6,063 bases of DNA from Anaerolineales bacterium (GCA_027026295.1 JALVOR010000067.1:1-6063); one strand, 5' to 3'; shown: positions 1 to 6,063, counted from the first letter of the stretch. Notes: generated by a model from the letters alone, not told the origin. A program made the numbers and translations.

Positions 1-1593
1 GTGCCGCCCCACGCCGAACCCCTCGGCCCCAAGAACATCCTCATTTGGGCGCCCGGCCTGCTGGTGGGGCACCGCCTTTCTTCGTGCGACCGGATTTCCA
101 TCGGCGGCAAAAGCCCCCTCACCGGCGGCGTGAAAGAATCCAACGCCGGCGGCTCCACGGGCCTGGCCGTGGCGCAGTTGGGCCTCAAAGCCCTGCTGCT
201 GGAAGACCGCCCCGAAGACGCCCGCTGGTCGGTCATCGTGGTTTCCCCCCAGGGCGTGCGCTTCGACCCCGCCGACGACCTGGTGGGCCTGGGTGTGTAC
301 GAAAGCGCCGAGCGCCTGCTGGCACGCTATGGAAAGCAGGCCGCCATTTCCCTCATCGGCCCCGCGGGCGAAATGCGCCTGCGCGCCGCGGGCATCCAGA
401 ACCTGGATCGGGACGGGATGCCCACCCGCATCAGCGCGCGCGGCGGCCTGGGCGCGGTGATGGGCGCCAAGCAGGTCAAGGCCGTGGTCTTCCTGCCCGA
501 CCCGAAAGCCAAACCGCCCCTGGCCGACCCCGCGGCCTTCCGGGAAGCCCAAAAAGTCTACAACAAAGCCCTGCTGGCTCACCCTCAGACCAAGGTCTAT
601 CACGATTACGGCACCGCGGCCATGGCGGCCATGACCAGCCACTTCGGCAGCCTGCCCACCCGCGGCTTTTCGGAAGGCTACTTCGAAGGCTGGGAACGCA
701 TCAGCGGCGAAGCCCTGCGCGAGCGCCTGCTGCAGCGCGGCAAGCCCAGCACCCCCACCCACGCCTGCATGAGCGGCTGCGTGATTCAGTGCTCCAACGT
801 CTATGCCGACCCCCAGGGTGAAATCATTACCGCGCCCCTGGAATACGAAACCATCGGCCTGATGGGCTCCAACCTGGGCATCGACGACCTGGACGTCATC
901 GCCCGCCTGAACCACGAAGCCAACGACCTGGGTCTGGACACCATCGACACGGGCGCAGCCCTGGGCGTGGCCGGTCGCGCCGGCATTTTGCCCTGGGGCG
1001 ACGGCGAAAAAGCCCTCGCCCTGATGGGAGAAATCCGCCGCGGCACGCCCTTGGGCCGCATTTTGGGCAGCGGCGCAGCAGTGGCCGGGAAGGTGCTCGG
1101 TGTGGAGCAGGTGCCCGTGGTCAAAGGCCAGGCCATGCCCGCCTACGAGCCGCGCGTCATCAAGGGCACCGGCGTCACCTACGCCACCTCGCCCCAGGGC
1201 GCGGACCACACCGCGGGCCTGACCATCCGCGCCAAGGTGGATCACCTCAACCCCCAGGGGCAGGCCGAACTTTCCCGCGGCGCGCAGATCAGTATGGCCG
1301 GTTACGACACGTTGGGCGCGTGCATCTTCGCGGGCTTCGGCTTCGCGGCTGCGCCCAAAGATGCCATCGCCCGCCTCTTGCGCGCCCGCTACGGCTGGGA
1401 CGACGTGGACGAAAACATCCTCGCCGACCTGGGCAAACAGACCCTCGCGCTGGAACGGGAATTCAACCGCCGGGCCGGCTTCACCCCCGCGGACGACCGC
1501 CTGCCCGAATGGATGACCCGCGAACCCGTGCCGCCCACCGGCGCGGTGTTCGACGTGCCGGAAAAGGATCTGGACACGATTTTCGACTGGTAA
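1..1593 (+). CDS. Aldehyde:ferredoxin oxidoreductase family tungstopterin enzyme (5'-partial)
   Basis: Enzymes of this family oxidise aldehydes to carboxylic acids (or run in reverse), using a tungsten or molybdenum bis-pterin cofactor and one [4Fe-4S] cluster, with ferredoxin as usual electron partner; they are cytoplasmic. The visible part has 530 residues, numbered from the first window codon. Early residues (PLGPKN, then GKSPLTGG, ESNAGG) match the N-terminal pterin-binding domain. C256, C260, C264 and C441 are the likely cluster ligands. The two pterin motifs are D309-LGL-D313 and D436-TLGA-C441. EYE at 281-283 and H403 in GADH sit where the Pyrococcus furiosus enzyme has its active-site Glu and His. 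The C-terminus (FNRRAGF, DDRLPEW, VFDVP) is typical and complete. The GTG at position 1 is probably an internal Val: about 45-55 family residues normally precede this point. Substrate cannot be told from sequence. No ferredoxin-like or cofactor genes are visible nearby. Confidence 0.93.
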   Translation: MPPHAEPLGPKNILIWAPGLLVGHRLSSCDRISIGGKSPLTGGVKESNAGGSTGLAVAQLGLKALLLEDRPEDARWSVIVVSPQGVRFDPADDLVGLGVYESAERLLARYGKQAAISLIGPAGEMRLRAAGIQNLDRDGMPTRISARGGLGAVMGAKQVKAVVFLPDPKAKPPLADPAAFREAQKVYNKALLAHPQTKVYHDYGTAAMAAMTSHFGSLPTRGFSEGYFEGWERISGEALRERLLQRGKPSTPTHACMSGCVIQCSNVYADPQGEIITAPLEYETIGLMGSNLGIDDLDVIARLNHEANDLGLDTIDTGAALGVAGRAGILPWGDGEKALALMGEIRRGTPLGRILGSGAAVAGKVLGVEQVPVVKGQAMPAYEPRVIKGTGVTYATSPQGADHTAGLTIRAKVDHLNPQGQAELSRGAQISMAGYDTLGACIFAGFGFAAAPKDAIARLLRARYGWDDVDENILADLGKQTLALEREFNRRAGFTPADDRLPEWMTREPVPPTGAVFDVPEKDLDTIFDW

Positions 1594-1610
1594 CACCACG
1601 CTTCTCCCCT

Positions 1611-1640
1611 CCCCCGCACGGCTTGCGGGGGAATTTTTTA
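1611..1640 (+). terminator. Rho-independent terminator after the AOR gene
   Basis: A perfect 8-bp stem, CCCCCGCA (1611-1618) with TGCGGGGG (1624-1631), closes a 5-nt loop and is followed by AATTTTTTA (1632-1640). It starts 17 nt after the AOR stop codon, so AOR is the last gene of its transcript and the next gene needs its own promoter. Confidence 0.9.
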
Positions 1641-1650
1641 TCGCGAGGGA

Positions 1651-1675
1651 CGCAAAGAGCATAAAAGCGCAAAGA
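1651..1675. repeat. Short A-rich direct repeat (CGCAAAGA twice)
   Basis: CGCAAAGA occurs at 1651-1658 and again at 1668-1675, a 17-nt period, inside an A-rich, gene-free stretch (1641-1690) that reads unlike the surrounding GC-rich coding DNA. Similar runs of CGCAAAG units are, as I recall, scattered between genes in several bacterial genomes, so this may be a decayed copy of a dispersed intergenic repeat. Two short copies alone could also be chance. Confidence 0.3.
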
Positions 1676-1766
1676 AAACGCGCCACCGAGGCAGAACCTT
1701 TCCCTTGTCCACTGTCACACAAAGCAGTTTTCTTATCTTGTATGGCTATACGAAATTACGAAATAC

Positions 1767-1773
1767 GGAGGTG
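1767..1773 (+). promoter_or_regulatory. Ribosome-binding site of the CPBP gene
   Basis: GGAGGTG lies 3 nt before the ATG at 1777 (5 nt from the GGAGG core). It decides the start: the reading frame is open back to a TTG at 1705, but the extra 24 residues have no ribosome-binding site of their own and are not membrane-like, whereas the product from 1777 opens directly with a short polar tail and a membrane segment. Confidence 0.85.
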
Positions 1774-1776
1774 TCT

Positions 1777-2772
1777 ATGTCCAAAAACAAACCCTTGCTG
1801 CTCTGGCTGCTCTGGACGCTGGCCGGGGCTGGTCTGCTGGTGCTGGTGGTCATCAACGAAGGCAACGAAATGACCACGGCTTCATGGGTTGCACTGATGC
1901 TCGGCATGGCGCCGCTCATCGGGGCACAACTGGCGCTGGGTTCCCCTTCAGCCGCCAAAGCGGTGCAAGCCTGGCTGCACCAAAACCGCCGCGGCTGGCT
2001 GTATGCCGCTGGCTTCCTCAGCGTGCTGTACCTGCTGCTGGGCGTCCTTACGCCGGGATTCGACCCCTACGCCGCTACCATCTTCATCGCAGGGCTGGTG
2101 GCCGCCCTGGGCACACTGCGGGAAATCCGGCGCGGCAAGCGCGGCCTGACGTGGACAGACATCGCCGTGTGGCTGCTGCTGTGGATTCCTTTCGACCTGC
2201 GCTGGAATTACGACCTGTGGATGGGCCCCGAGGGCTTTGCCTATAACTGGTGGGCGGTGCTGCTCACCGTGGTTGCCGTGCTTGGCTGGTATGGCCTGCG
2301 CGACTTGCCGGAATTCGGCTACCGCCTCACCCCGCGCTGGCGCGATATCAGCATCGCGCTGGTTGCCACCGTGGTTTTCGCCGCCATCGTCATCCCCCTG
2401 GGGCTGGCCATCGATTTCATCTCCTTCCCGCCTTCCAAAACGCCCACCCTGCTCGGCATCGTGGCGCGCTTCGTGGGGCTGTTCCTCACCGTGGCGCTGC
2501 CCGAGGAAATGTTCTTCCGCGGCATCCTGCTCCACGGCCTCGACCAGATGAGCAAGCGCCGCGGCTGGATGCTCTTCCTCTCGGCGCTCGCCTTCGGCCT
2601 GATGCACTGGAACAACGCGGGCGACCTGAGCACCAAAATTGCCTATGTCGCCCTCGCCACCCTCGCAGGCGTGTTCTACGGCTGGGCTTACCGCAAGAGC
2701 GGCAACAACTTGCTTGCCGCCGCCACCACCCACTCGCTGGTGGATTTGCTGTGGAGCGTGGTGTTCAGTTAA
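1777..2772 (+). CDS. CPBP family intramembrane metalloprotease (CAAX/Abi-type)
   Basis: A 331-residue polytopic membrane protein. CPBP proteins relate to the eukaryotic CAAX prenyl endopeptidase Rce1; bacterial members act as membrane proteases in processes such as bacteriocin self-immunity, peptide maturation or anti-sigma-factor cleavage, but most have no known substrate. The catalytic core is in the C-terminal third: E243-E244-x3-R248 (EEMFFRG), H277 in FGLMHW, and H319 in TTHSLVD, the three classical motifs; the Glu and His residues are thought to form the active site. Roughly nine or ten membrane segments are visible, the first at residues 6-26. The N-terminal ~190 residues are an extra multi-pass region that I cannot assign. 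Start chosen at the ATG with the adjacent GGAGGTG. It is bounded by terminators on both sides, so it looks monocistronic. No bacteriocin or quorum peptide gene is visible nearby, so the substrate is open. Confidence 0.88.
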   Translation: MSKNKPLLLWLLWTLAGAGLLVLVVINEGNEMTTASWVALMLGMAPLIGAQLALGSPSAAKAVQAWLHQNRRGWLYAAGFLSVLYLLLGVLTPGFDPYAATIFIAGLVAALGTLREIRRGKRGLTWTDIAVWLLLWIPFDLRWNYDLWMGPEGFAYNWWAVLLTVVAVLGWYGLRDLPEFGYRLTPRWRDISIALVATVVFAAIVIPLGLAIDFISFPPSKTPTLLGIVARFVGLFLTVALPEEMFFRGILLHGLDQMSKRRGWMLFLSALAFGLMHWNNAGDLSTKIAYVALATLAGVFYGWAYRKSGNNLLAAATTHSLVDLLWSVVFS

Positions 2773-2775
2773 AAC

Positions 2776-2807
2776 AAGCGTTCCAAAGCATGAACGCTTC
2801 GGAACGC
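2776..2807. repeat. Overlapping inverted repeats after the CPBP stop
   Basis: AAGCGTTC (2776-2783) pairs perfectly with GAACGCTT (2792-2799) across an 8-nt loop. The same left arm, as GCGTTCC (2778-2784), can instead pair with GGAACGC (2801-2807). The two hairpins exclude each other. Neither is followed by a T run, so they are not a terminator by themselves; they may protect the mRNA 3' end or bind a protein. Confidence 0.5.
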
Positions 2808-2817
2808 CGTAACTTCC

Positions 2818-2856
2818 AAAAGCCCTGACCAGCCTCGCAGCCGGTCGGGGCTTTTT
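2818..2856. terminator. Bidirectional intrinsic terminator between convergent genes
   Basis: AAAAGCCCTGACC (2818-2830) pairs with GGTCGGGGCTTTT (2843-2855), a 13-bp stem with one G-T wobble and a 12-nt loop. Reading rightward it ends in TTTTT (2852-2856) and serves the CPBP gene. Reading leftward the A run becomes UUUU and serves the permease gene, whose stop codon at 2861-2859 lies 3 nt beyond the T run. Confidence 0.88.
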
Positions 2857-2858
2857 CG

Positions 2859-5261
2859 TCAACTGCGCTTTTCACCAATCGGCGCCAGGAACACCGGGCG
2901 CTGGCTGTGGTGCACCACCCGCTCGGCGGTGGAACCCAACAGCACCGCATCCTGCGCGCCGTGGCCGTGAGAAGTGAGCATGATCAAATCCACATCCTTC
3001 TCCTCGCCCACCGCCAGAATGGCCTGCGGCGGCTCGTGCCCGGCAATCACCATTTCCACCGGCATGCCGGTTTCCTGCAGCGCGCCCACCACCGCGTTGA
3101 GGTAAGCCCGCAGTTTGGCTTCGGCCTGCGCCCGCAGTTGCGCCACGATGTCAGCCATGGTGCCGTAAAGCGCGGGGTCGGGAATTTCGGGCACGCCCAG
3201 CAAAATCACCTTGCCGTCGAAGGCTTCCGCCAAAGCGCGGGTGTAAGGCAGCACCCGCTCCGCCAGCGCCGAGCCGTCCAGCGGCACCAGCAGCCGCCGG
3301 AATGCCAGCCTGCGGGTGTCGCTCTCGTGCTGCGGGCGGAACACGAGAATGGGCACATTCACCAGTTGCAAAATTCTGCTGGCCTTGCTGCCCATCAACC
3401 AGCGCTGGAACGCCGACTTGCTATGGGTGGTCATCACCAGCAAATCCACGCCGCGCTCGGCCACCAGGTGGTTGATGACTTCGACAATCGGCCCCACACC
3501 CACTTCATAGGCCACTTCCACACCCTGCTTTTCGACACGCTCGGCCACGCCGCGCAGGTAGGCTTCCTTTTCGCGCTTGACCATCGCTAAGGCTTCCTGC
3601 GCCTGGGGATCGGCGGGGTGCGGCTCACGAGTGCGCAGCACCGTAAGCAGCGTAATGTGCCCGCCAAAGGCTTTCGCCAACTGCACCGCCACATCCACTG
3701 CCTGCTCGGCATAGGCTGTGCCGCCCAGGGGCACCAGAATGTGCTTCAGCGAAGCAGCGGGCGCTTTCCAGGCAGCCATGCGCCCCGGCTCGCCAATCCA
3801 GACGGTTTCCAACTGCGGCAAAGGCGTCACCATGGCCTCGCCGCCGCCCGGCGGCACCGCCCGCACGCTCCACATCGCCTCTTCCAGCCGCCCCAACTGC
3901 TCTTTCAGCGGCGAAGGCGCGCCAAGTTTGTTGCGGTAGTAAGTGAAGATGAAATACAGCACCGGAATGAAGAGGAAATAAGTCCACGCGCCTTCCTCGA
4001 AGCGCTCGGCAAAGATGATCACCGTGGCGCCCGTGGTCAGGAAAGCAGCAATCACTGTGCCCACCAGGGTGGCCGCGTGGGAAAGATCGAACGCTGCCCG
4101 GAGTTCCCGCAGCAGCCGCCTGGTCGCCGCCCAGCCCGTCATGCTGAGCAAAATGAACACGCCCGCAGCGTAAATCGAGAGGTAGGTTTCCTCAGAGGTG
4201 CCGATAAAGAGAAAACAAAGCGACGCGATGCCCACCTCAATCCACACCGGCATGTCGGCCACGCCGTGCCGGTTGCGCCGCCCTATCAGGGACGGGATGT
4301 AATGGCGGTTTTTCAGGCCAAGGGCGAGGTTTTGCAAACCCTGGGCGCTGGCCGCGCTGGCGGAAAGCAGCACCGCAATACCCACCAACGTGCCCGCATA
4401 GGCCAGGGAAGGCGGCAACAGTTTGTCCATGGTCTGGGTAAAGACCGAAACTTCGAGGTTGGTGGGGTCGGAAAGGCGAAAAATAGCCGGGCCGGTCACT
4501 AACATAGTAACAGCCGCCGTGCCCATGATGATGAGCAGGCTGCCAAACGCCTTGCGGCTCTTTTCTTCGGGCGAACCATCGTAAGCCGCCACCAGGTTGG
4601 CGAACACCTCAATACCGGTCATCACCGCCAGAATGCGGGCATAACCGGCGAGGGTGTAGTGCAAATAGGGGCCGCTAAACGCCTGCAGCGAAAAATTGGG
4701 CAGGTGCAAACCAAATTTGAGCACGGTGGCGATGTTCATCGCCCACAACAGCGCCAGCACCGCCGCCGTGGCAGGCCCAAAAATGGCCGCCGCCACCTTG
4801 GGGCCGCGATTGACCGCCCAGCCCGTGAAAATACTCAACAGCACCGCCACCAGTGCCCGGTAATCCCACCACAGGAATTTGTTGTTGAGCATGGGCAGGC
4901 GGTCGGCAATAAACGTCACCAGCGCCGCCATGCTGACCAAAAACGTGAGCGTGTATTCCACAAAGGTGATGCCGGCGTTGATCTTGACCGCCCAGCCGCC
5001 GAATTCCTCTTCGGTAAGGCCACTGCCGCCGCTGCCGTCGGTTACCCAACGCATGACCAGGCGGTACATGGCCGAAACCATGGCAATGGTGAACACCACC
5101 AGCCACACACTGGTGCCAAAGGTTACTTCGGCCACACCCGCGACGACGATGAGTTTGAGGAAAGGCCCAAAAACATAAAGGGGCGAGGTTGCGGGGTCGC
5201 CGCCCCCCGCGAGGGCACCTTCAAAAGCGTTGGAAAGTTTTCGCGAAACCGGTGCAGACAC
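2859..5261 (-). CDS. APC-superfamily permease with two C-terminal universal stress (UspA) domains
   Basis: An 800-residue inner-membrane transporter fused to two cytoplasmic Usp domains. Residues about 20-445 form the permease: some 11-12 hydrophobic segments in an amino acid-polyamine-cation superfamily pattern, with central signatures such as MTGIEVFANLVAAYDG and an SASAASAQG helix. The N-terminal stretch GGGDPATSPLY (19-29) recalls the GDIGTSPLY signature of KUP potassium transporters, so the substrate could be an amino acid or K+; I cannot decide. A ~60-residue linker leads to Usp1 (about 507-643) and Usp2 (about 655-794). Usp folds bind nucleotides and often modulate transport or stress responses. 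Usp2 keeps the VPLDG strand-end Asp (D662) and G766...G776-S777; Usp1 has VPLGG and S614/A617 in place of the loop glycines. The start is the GTG at 5261, five nt after GGAGGTG; a longer frame reaching 5312 reads through that site. Stop is TGA at 2861-2859. No frameshift is seen. Confidence 0.88.
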   Translation of the reverse strand: MSAPVSRKLSNAFEGALAGGGDPATSPLYVFGPFLKLIVVAGVAEVTFGTSVWLVVFTIAMVSAMYRLVMRWVTDGSGGSGLTEEEFGGWAVKINAGITFVEYTLTFLVSMAALVTFIADRLPMLNNKFLWWDYRALVAVLLSIFTGWAVNRGPKVAAAIFGPATAAVLALLWAMNIATVLKFGLHLPNFSLQAFSGPYLHYTLAGYARILAVMTGIEVFANLVAAYDGSPEEKSRKAFGSLLIIMGTAAVTMLVTGPAIFRLSDPTNLEVSVFTQTMDKLLPPSLAYAGTLVGIAVLLSASAASAQGLQNLALGLKNRHYIPSLIGRRNRHGVADMPVWIEVGIASLCFLFIGTSEETYLSIYAAGVFILLSMTGWAATRRLLRELRAAFDLSHAATLVGTVIAAFLTTGATVIIFAERFEEGAWTYFLFIPVLYFIFTYYRNKLGAPSPLKEQLGRLEEAMWSVRAVPPGGGEAMVTPLPQLETVWIGEPGRMAAWKAPAASLKHILVPLGGTAYAEQAVDVAVQLAKAFGGHITLLTVLRTREPHPADPQAQEALAMVKREKEAYLRGVAERVEKQGVEVAYEVGVGPIVEVINHLVAERGVDLLVMTTHSKSAFQRWLMGSKASRILQLVNVPILVFRPQHESDTRRLAFRRLLVPLDGSALAERVLPYTRALAEAFDGKVILLGVPEIPDPALYGTMADIVAQLRAQAEAKLRAYLNAVVGALQETGMPVEMVIAGHEPPQAILAVGEEKDVDLIMLTSHGHGAQDAVLLGSTAERVVHHSQRPVFLAPIGEKRS

Positions 5262-5266
5262 GACGA

Positions 5267-5273
5267 CACCTCC
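5267..5273 (-). promoter_or_regulatory. Ribosome-binding site of the permease gene
   Basis: On the minus strand GGAGGTG (5273 to 5267) is followed by five nt (TCGTC) and a GTG codon at 5261. It has near-ideal strength and spacing and fixes the start, removing 17 residues from the longest open frame. Confidence 0.85.
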
Positions 5274-5287
5274 AGGGTTAGTGCAGT

Positions 5288-5333
5288 AAAAAAACGCCCT
5301 TCCCATCGGCAACAGCCGACACGCTGGGCGCTT
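5288..5333 (-). terminator. Terminator-like hairpin in the permease leader (possible attenuator)
   Basis: In the minus-strand transcript AAGCGCCC (5333-5326) pairs with GGGCGUUU (5299-5292) including one G-U wobble, and an inner stem UCGGC (5319-5315) with GCCGA (5310-5306) closes a 4-nt loop, with a 6+6-nt internal loop between. Seven U residues (5294-5288) follow the stem base. Only 14 nt separate this U run from the ribosome-binding site, too little for a promoter, so any transcript reaching the permease must cross it. It may be an attenuator, or terminate leaky transcription from the upstream C39-like gene. The internal loop weakens the fold. Confidence 0.5.
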
Positions 5334-5360
5334 GGGGCATGGCTACCCAAAAGCACAGAC

Positions 5361-5377
5361 GTACAATTTCATTGTAC
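5361..5377. promoter_or_regulatory. Perfect dyad over a -10-like hexamer upstream of the permease (candidate operator/promoter)
   Basis: GTACAAT (5361-5367), 3-nt spacer TTC, ATTGTAC (5371-5377): a perfect 7+7 bp inverted repeat of the size bound by dimeric repressors. On the minus strand its right half reads TACAAT (5376-5371), a five-of-six match to the sigma-70 type -10 box, correctly oriented to start a leader about 100 nt before the permease start. No good -35 box sits 16-18 bp upstream; the sequence there is a T-rich run (near 5391-5396). AT-rich here against GC-rich surroundings. The regulator is unknown. Confidence 0.45.
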
Positions 5378-5530
5378 TACGATTGCTGGGAAAAAATAGC
5401 GCGACTTGTCACCTTTGGGCGGTTCGCCGAATGGCCGCACCGCGCCACCTTACACCGCGGCGTCCTGCCCGTGCGCGCCCACCCACTCCCGACCGCTCAA
5501 TGCGCAACCTGTTTTCCCAAAGCCAGGCGG
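5378..5530. other. Intergenic region with no recognised feature
   Basis: This is the upstream part of the 269-bp gap between the C39-like gene and the permease. I see no convincing terminator right after the C39-like stop codon, no tRNA or known riboswitch motif, and no open frame with a credible start. The right part (5440-5510) is C-rich on the plus strand, and a T-rich stretch on the minus strand lies near 5391-5396. Confidence 0.5.
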
Positions 5531-6063
5531 CTACATGACATCGCGAGCGAAAGGCTCATACACGATCATCTGCCGACGAAAACCAAGCATTGCCAACGGC
5601 AGCATCCACTGGAAAGCGGTCTTGTGCATGAACACGCGCCGCCAGGGACGCTCGATGTCTTCCCACGCATATTGCAACACGATTGGCTTCCCCGGTTGCG
5701 GCCTGTAAGCAGGATCCACCACTGCAACCACGTCACGCTGTAAATCGAAGCCCACGGCGTTGAGGTAATGGGCTTCGCCGCTGTCCCAAACCAGCAACAT
5801 GGTCACGGGCAGGCCGCGGCGCAAATACGCCAGCAGGCGTTCCTTGCTGCCGTGCCACACCCAGCGGGCGCGCCAGGGCAGGCCTTCCCGGGCCGCCCAG
5901 GCGTTGAATGTGCGCACCATCCCCCAGGGCATGGTCGCGCCGCCGATGCCGCGCCACGAAAGCGGCAGCCGGCGGGCAAAACCTTCGGCCATCGCCGCGA
6001 TGACGTCGTCTTTGCCCACCGCCGCTTTCCCCCGCAAGGCCTGGAAGGCGCTCAATACCGTTG
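5531..6063 (-). CDS. Probable C39-like papain-fold cysteine peptidase domain protein (5'-partial)
   Basis: The C-terminal 176 residues of a protein that enters from the right edge; stop TAG at 5533-5531. The pattern fits Peptidase_C39_2-type domains: a glycine-rich GIGGATMPWG turn followed by a helix, then a strand RRGLPVTMLLVW, then GEAHYLNAVGFD whose His (codon 5770-5768) is the candidate catalytic His, then VVDPAY whose Asp (5716-5714) is the candidate catalytic Asp. The nucleophilic Cys should lie upstream, outside the window. Members either cleave peptides (for example double-glycine leaders) or are uncharacterised. No signal peptide or membrane segment can be judged without the N-terminus; a short hydrophobic stretch, FQWMLPLAMLGF, lies near the C-terminus. 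The TTG at 6055 in this frame is probably an internal Leu, because the frame stays open to the edge. The family call rests on motif order alone, so it is moderate. Confidence 0.6.
   Translation of the reverse strand, partial: TVLSAFQALRGKAAVGKDDVIAAMAEGFARRLPLSWRGIGGATMPWGMVRTFNAWAAREGLPWRARWVWHGSKERLLAYLRRGLPVTMLLVWDSGEAHYLNAVGFDLQRDVVAVVDPAYRPQPGKPIVLQYAWEDIERPWRRVFMHKTAFQWMLPLAMLGFRRQMIVYEPFARDVM

Noticed and set aside
45..821. 258-residue plus-strand frame inside the AOR gene
   Set aside because: It is an out-of-frame reading of the AOR coding sequence, very rich in Arg, Pro and Gly, a GC-rich frame-shift artefact.
1712..1739. Possible promoter for the CPBP gene (CTGTCA, 16 bp, TATCTT)
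   Set aside because: Only four of six matches in each hexamer; too weak to list, although a promoter should lie somewhere in 1641-1766.
1705..1776. N-terminal extension of the CPBP protein from TTG at 1705
   Set aside because: No ribosome-binding site lies before 1705, and the ideal GGAGGTG would fall inside the coding sequence.
1948..2862. 304-residue open frame on the minus strand
   Set aside because: It lies antisense to the CPBP gene and has a composition rich in Gly, Gln, His, Glu and Asp, as expected from reading a hydrophobic membrane-protein gene backwards. It has no recognisable domain.
3618..4502. 294-residue open frame on the plus strand (and similar ones at 2907-3590 and 4659-5399)
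   Set aside because: They are antisense shadows of the permease-Usp gene, rich in Arg, His and Gln with no domain; the opposite strand gives a full, coherent protein.
5262..5380. c-di-AMP (ydaO-type) or other known riboswitch in the permease leader
   Set aside because: Considered because of the KUP-like motif, but the conserved riboswitch sequence blocks are absent and the leader is short.
5332..5743. Small plus-strand frames of 68, 100 and 134 residues near the permease leader
   Set aside because: No convincing ribosome-binding sites, no domains, and they overlap the candidate operator and the C39-like gene on the opposite strand.
1..6063. CRISPR array, tRNA, rRNA, insertion sequence or attachment site
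   Set aside because: No regularly spaced long repeats, no cloverleaf sequence, no transposase frame and no terminal inverted repeats were seen.

Overview
The window is GC-rich bacterial DNA with four protein-coding genes, two of them cut by the window edges. Gene density is high, starts follow strong GGAGGTG ribosome-binding sites, and transcription ends at intrinsic terminators. A tungsten/molybdenum-type aldehyde:ferredoxin oxidoreductase (AOR) next to a permease fused to universal stress domains suggests an anaerobe or facultative anaerobe. My best guess from the protein style is a Chloroflexota (Anaerolineae-like) bacterium. This is inference only: there is no rRNA or marker gene here.

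Layout. (1) 1-1593, plus strand: most of an AOR-family tungstopterin enzyme, missing its N-terminus at the left edge and followed at once by a strong rho-independent terminator. (2) 1594-1776: a spacer holding that terminator and a short A-rich repeated motif. (3) 1777-2772, plus strand: a CPBP (Abi/CAAX-type) intramembrane metalloprotease homologue, apparently a single-gene unit. (4) 2773-2858: the convergent gap, with a bidirectional terminator and a second inverted-repeat set. (5) 2859-5261, minus strand: an 800-residue APC-superfamily permease carrying two tandem UspA domains. (6) 5262-5530: its leader region, with a perfect 7+7 bp dyad over a -10-like hexamer and a terminator-like hairpin just upstream of the ribosome-binding site. 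(7) 5531-6063, minus strand: the C-terminal part of a probable C39-like papain-fold peptidase, running off the right edge.

How they work together: I see no evidence that the four genes form one pathway. AOR and the CPBP gene are separated by a terminator, the CPBP gene converges on the permease, and the C39-like gene is separated from the permease by 269 bp. The most distinctive parts are the permease-Usp-Usp fusion, with one degenerate and one better preserved nucleotide-binding Usp domain, and its leader, which looks built for regulated transcription. I did not find a convincing new multi-gene system.
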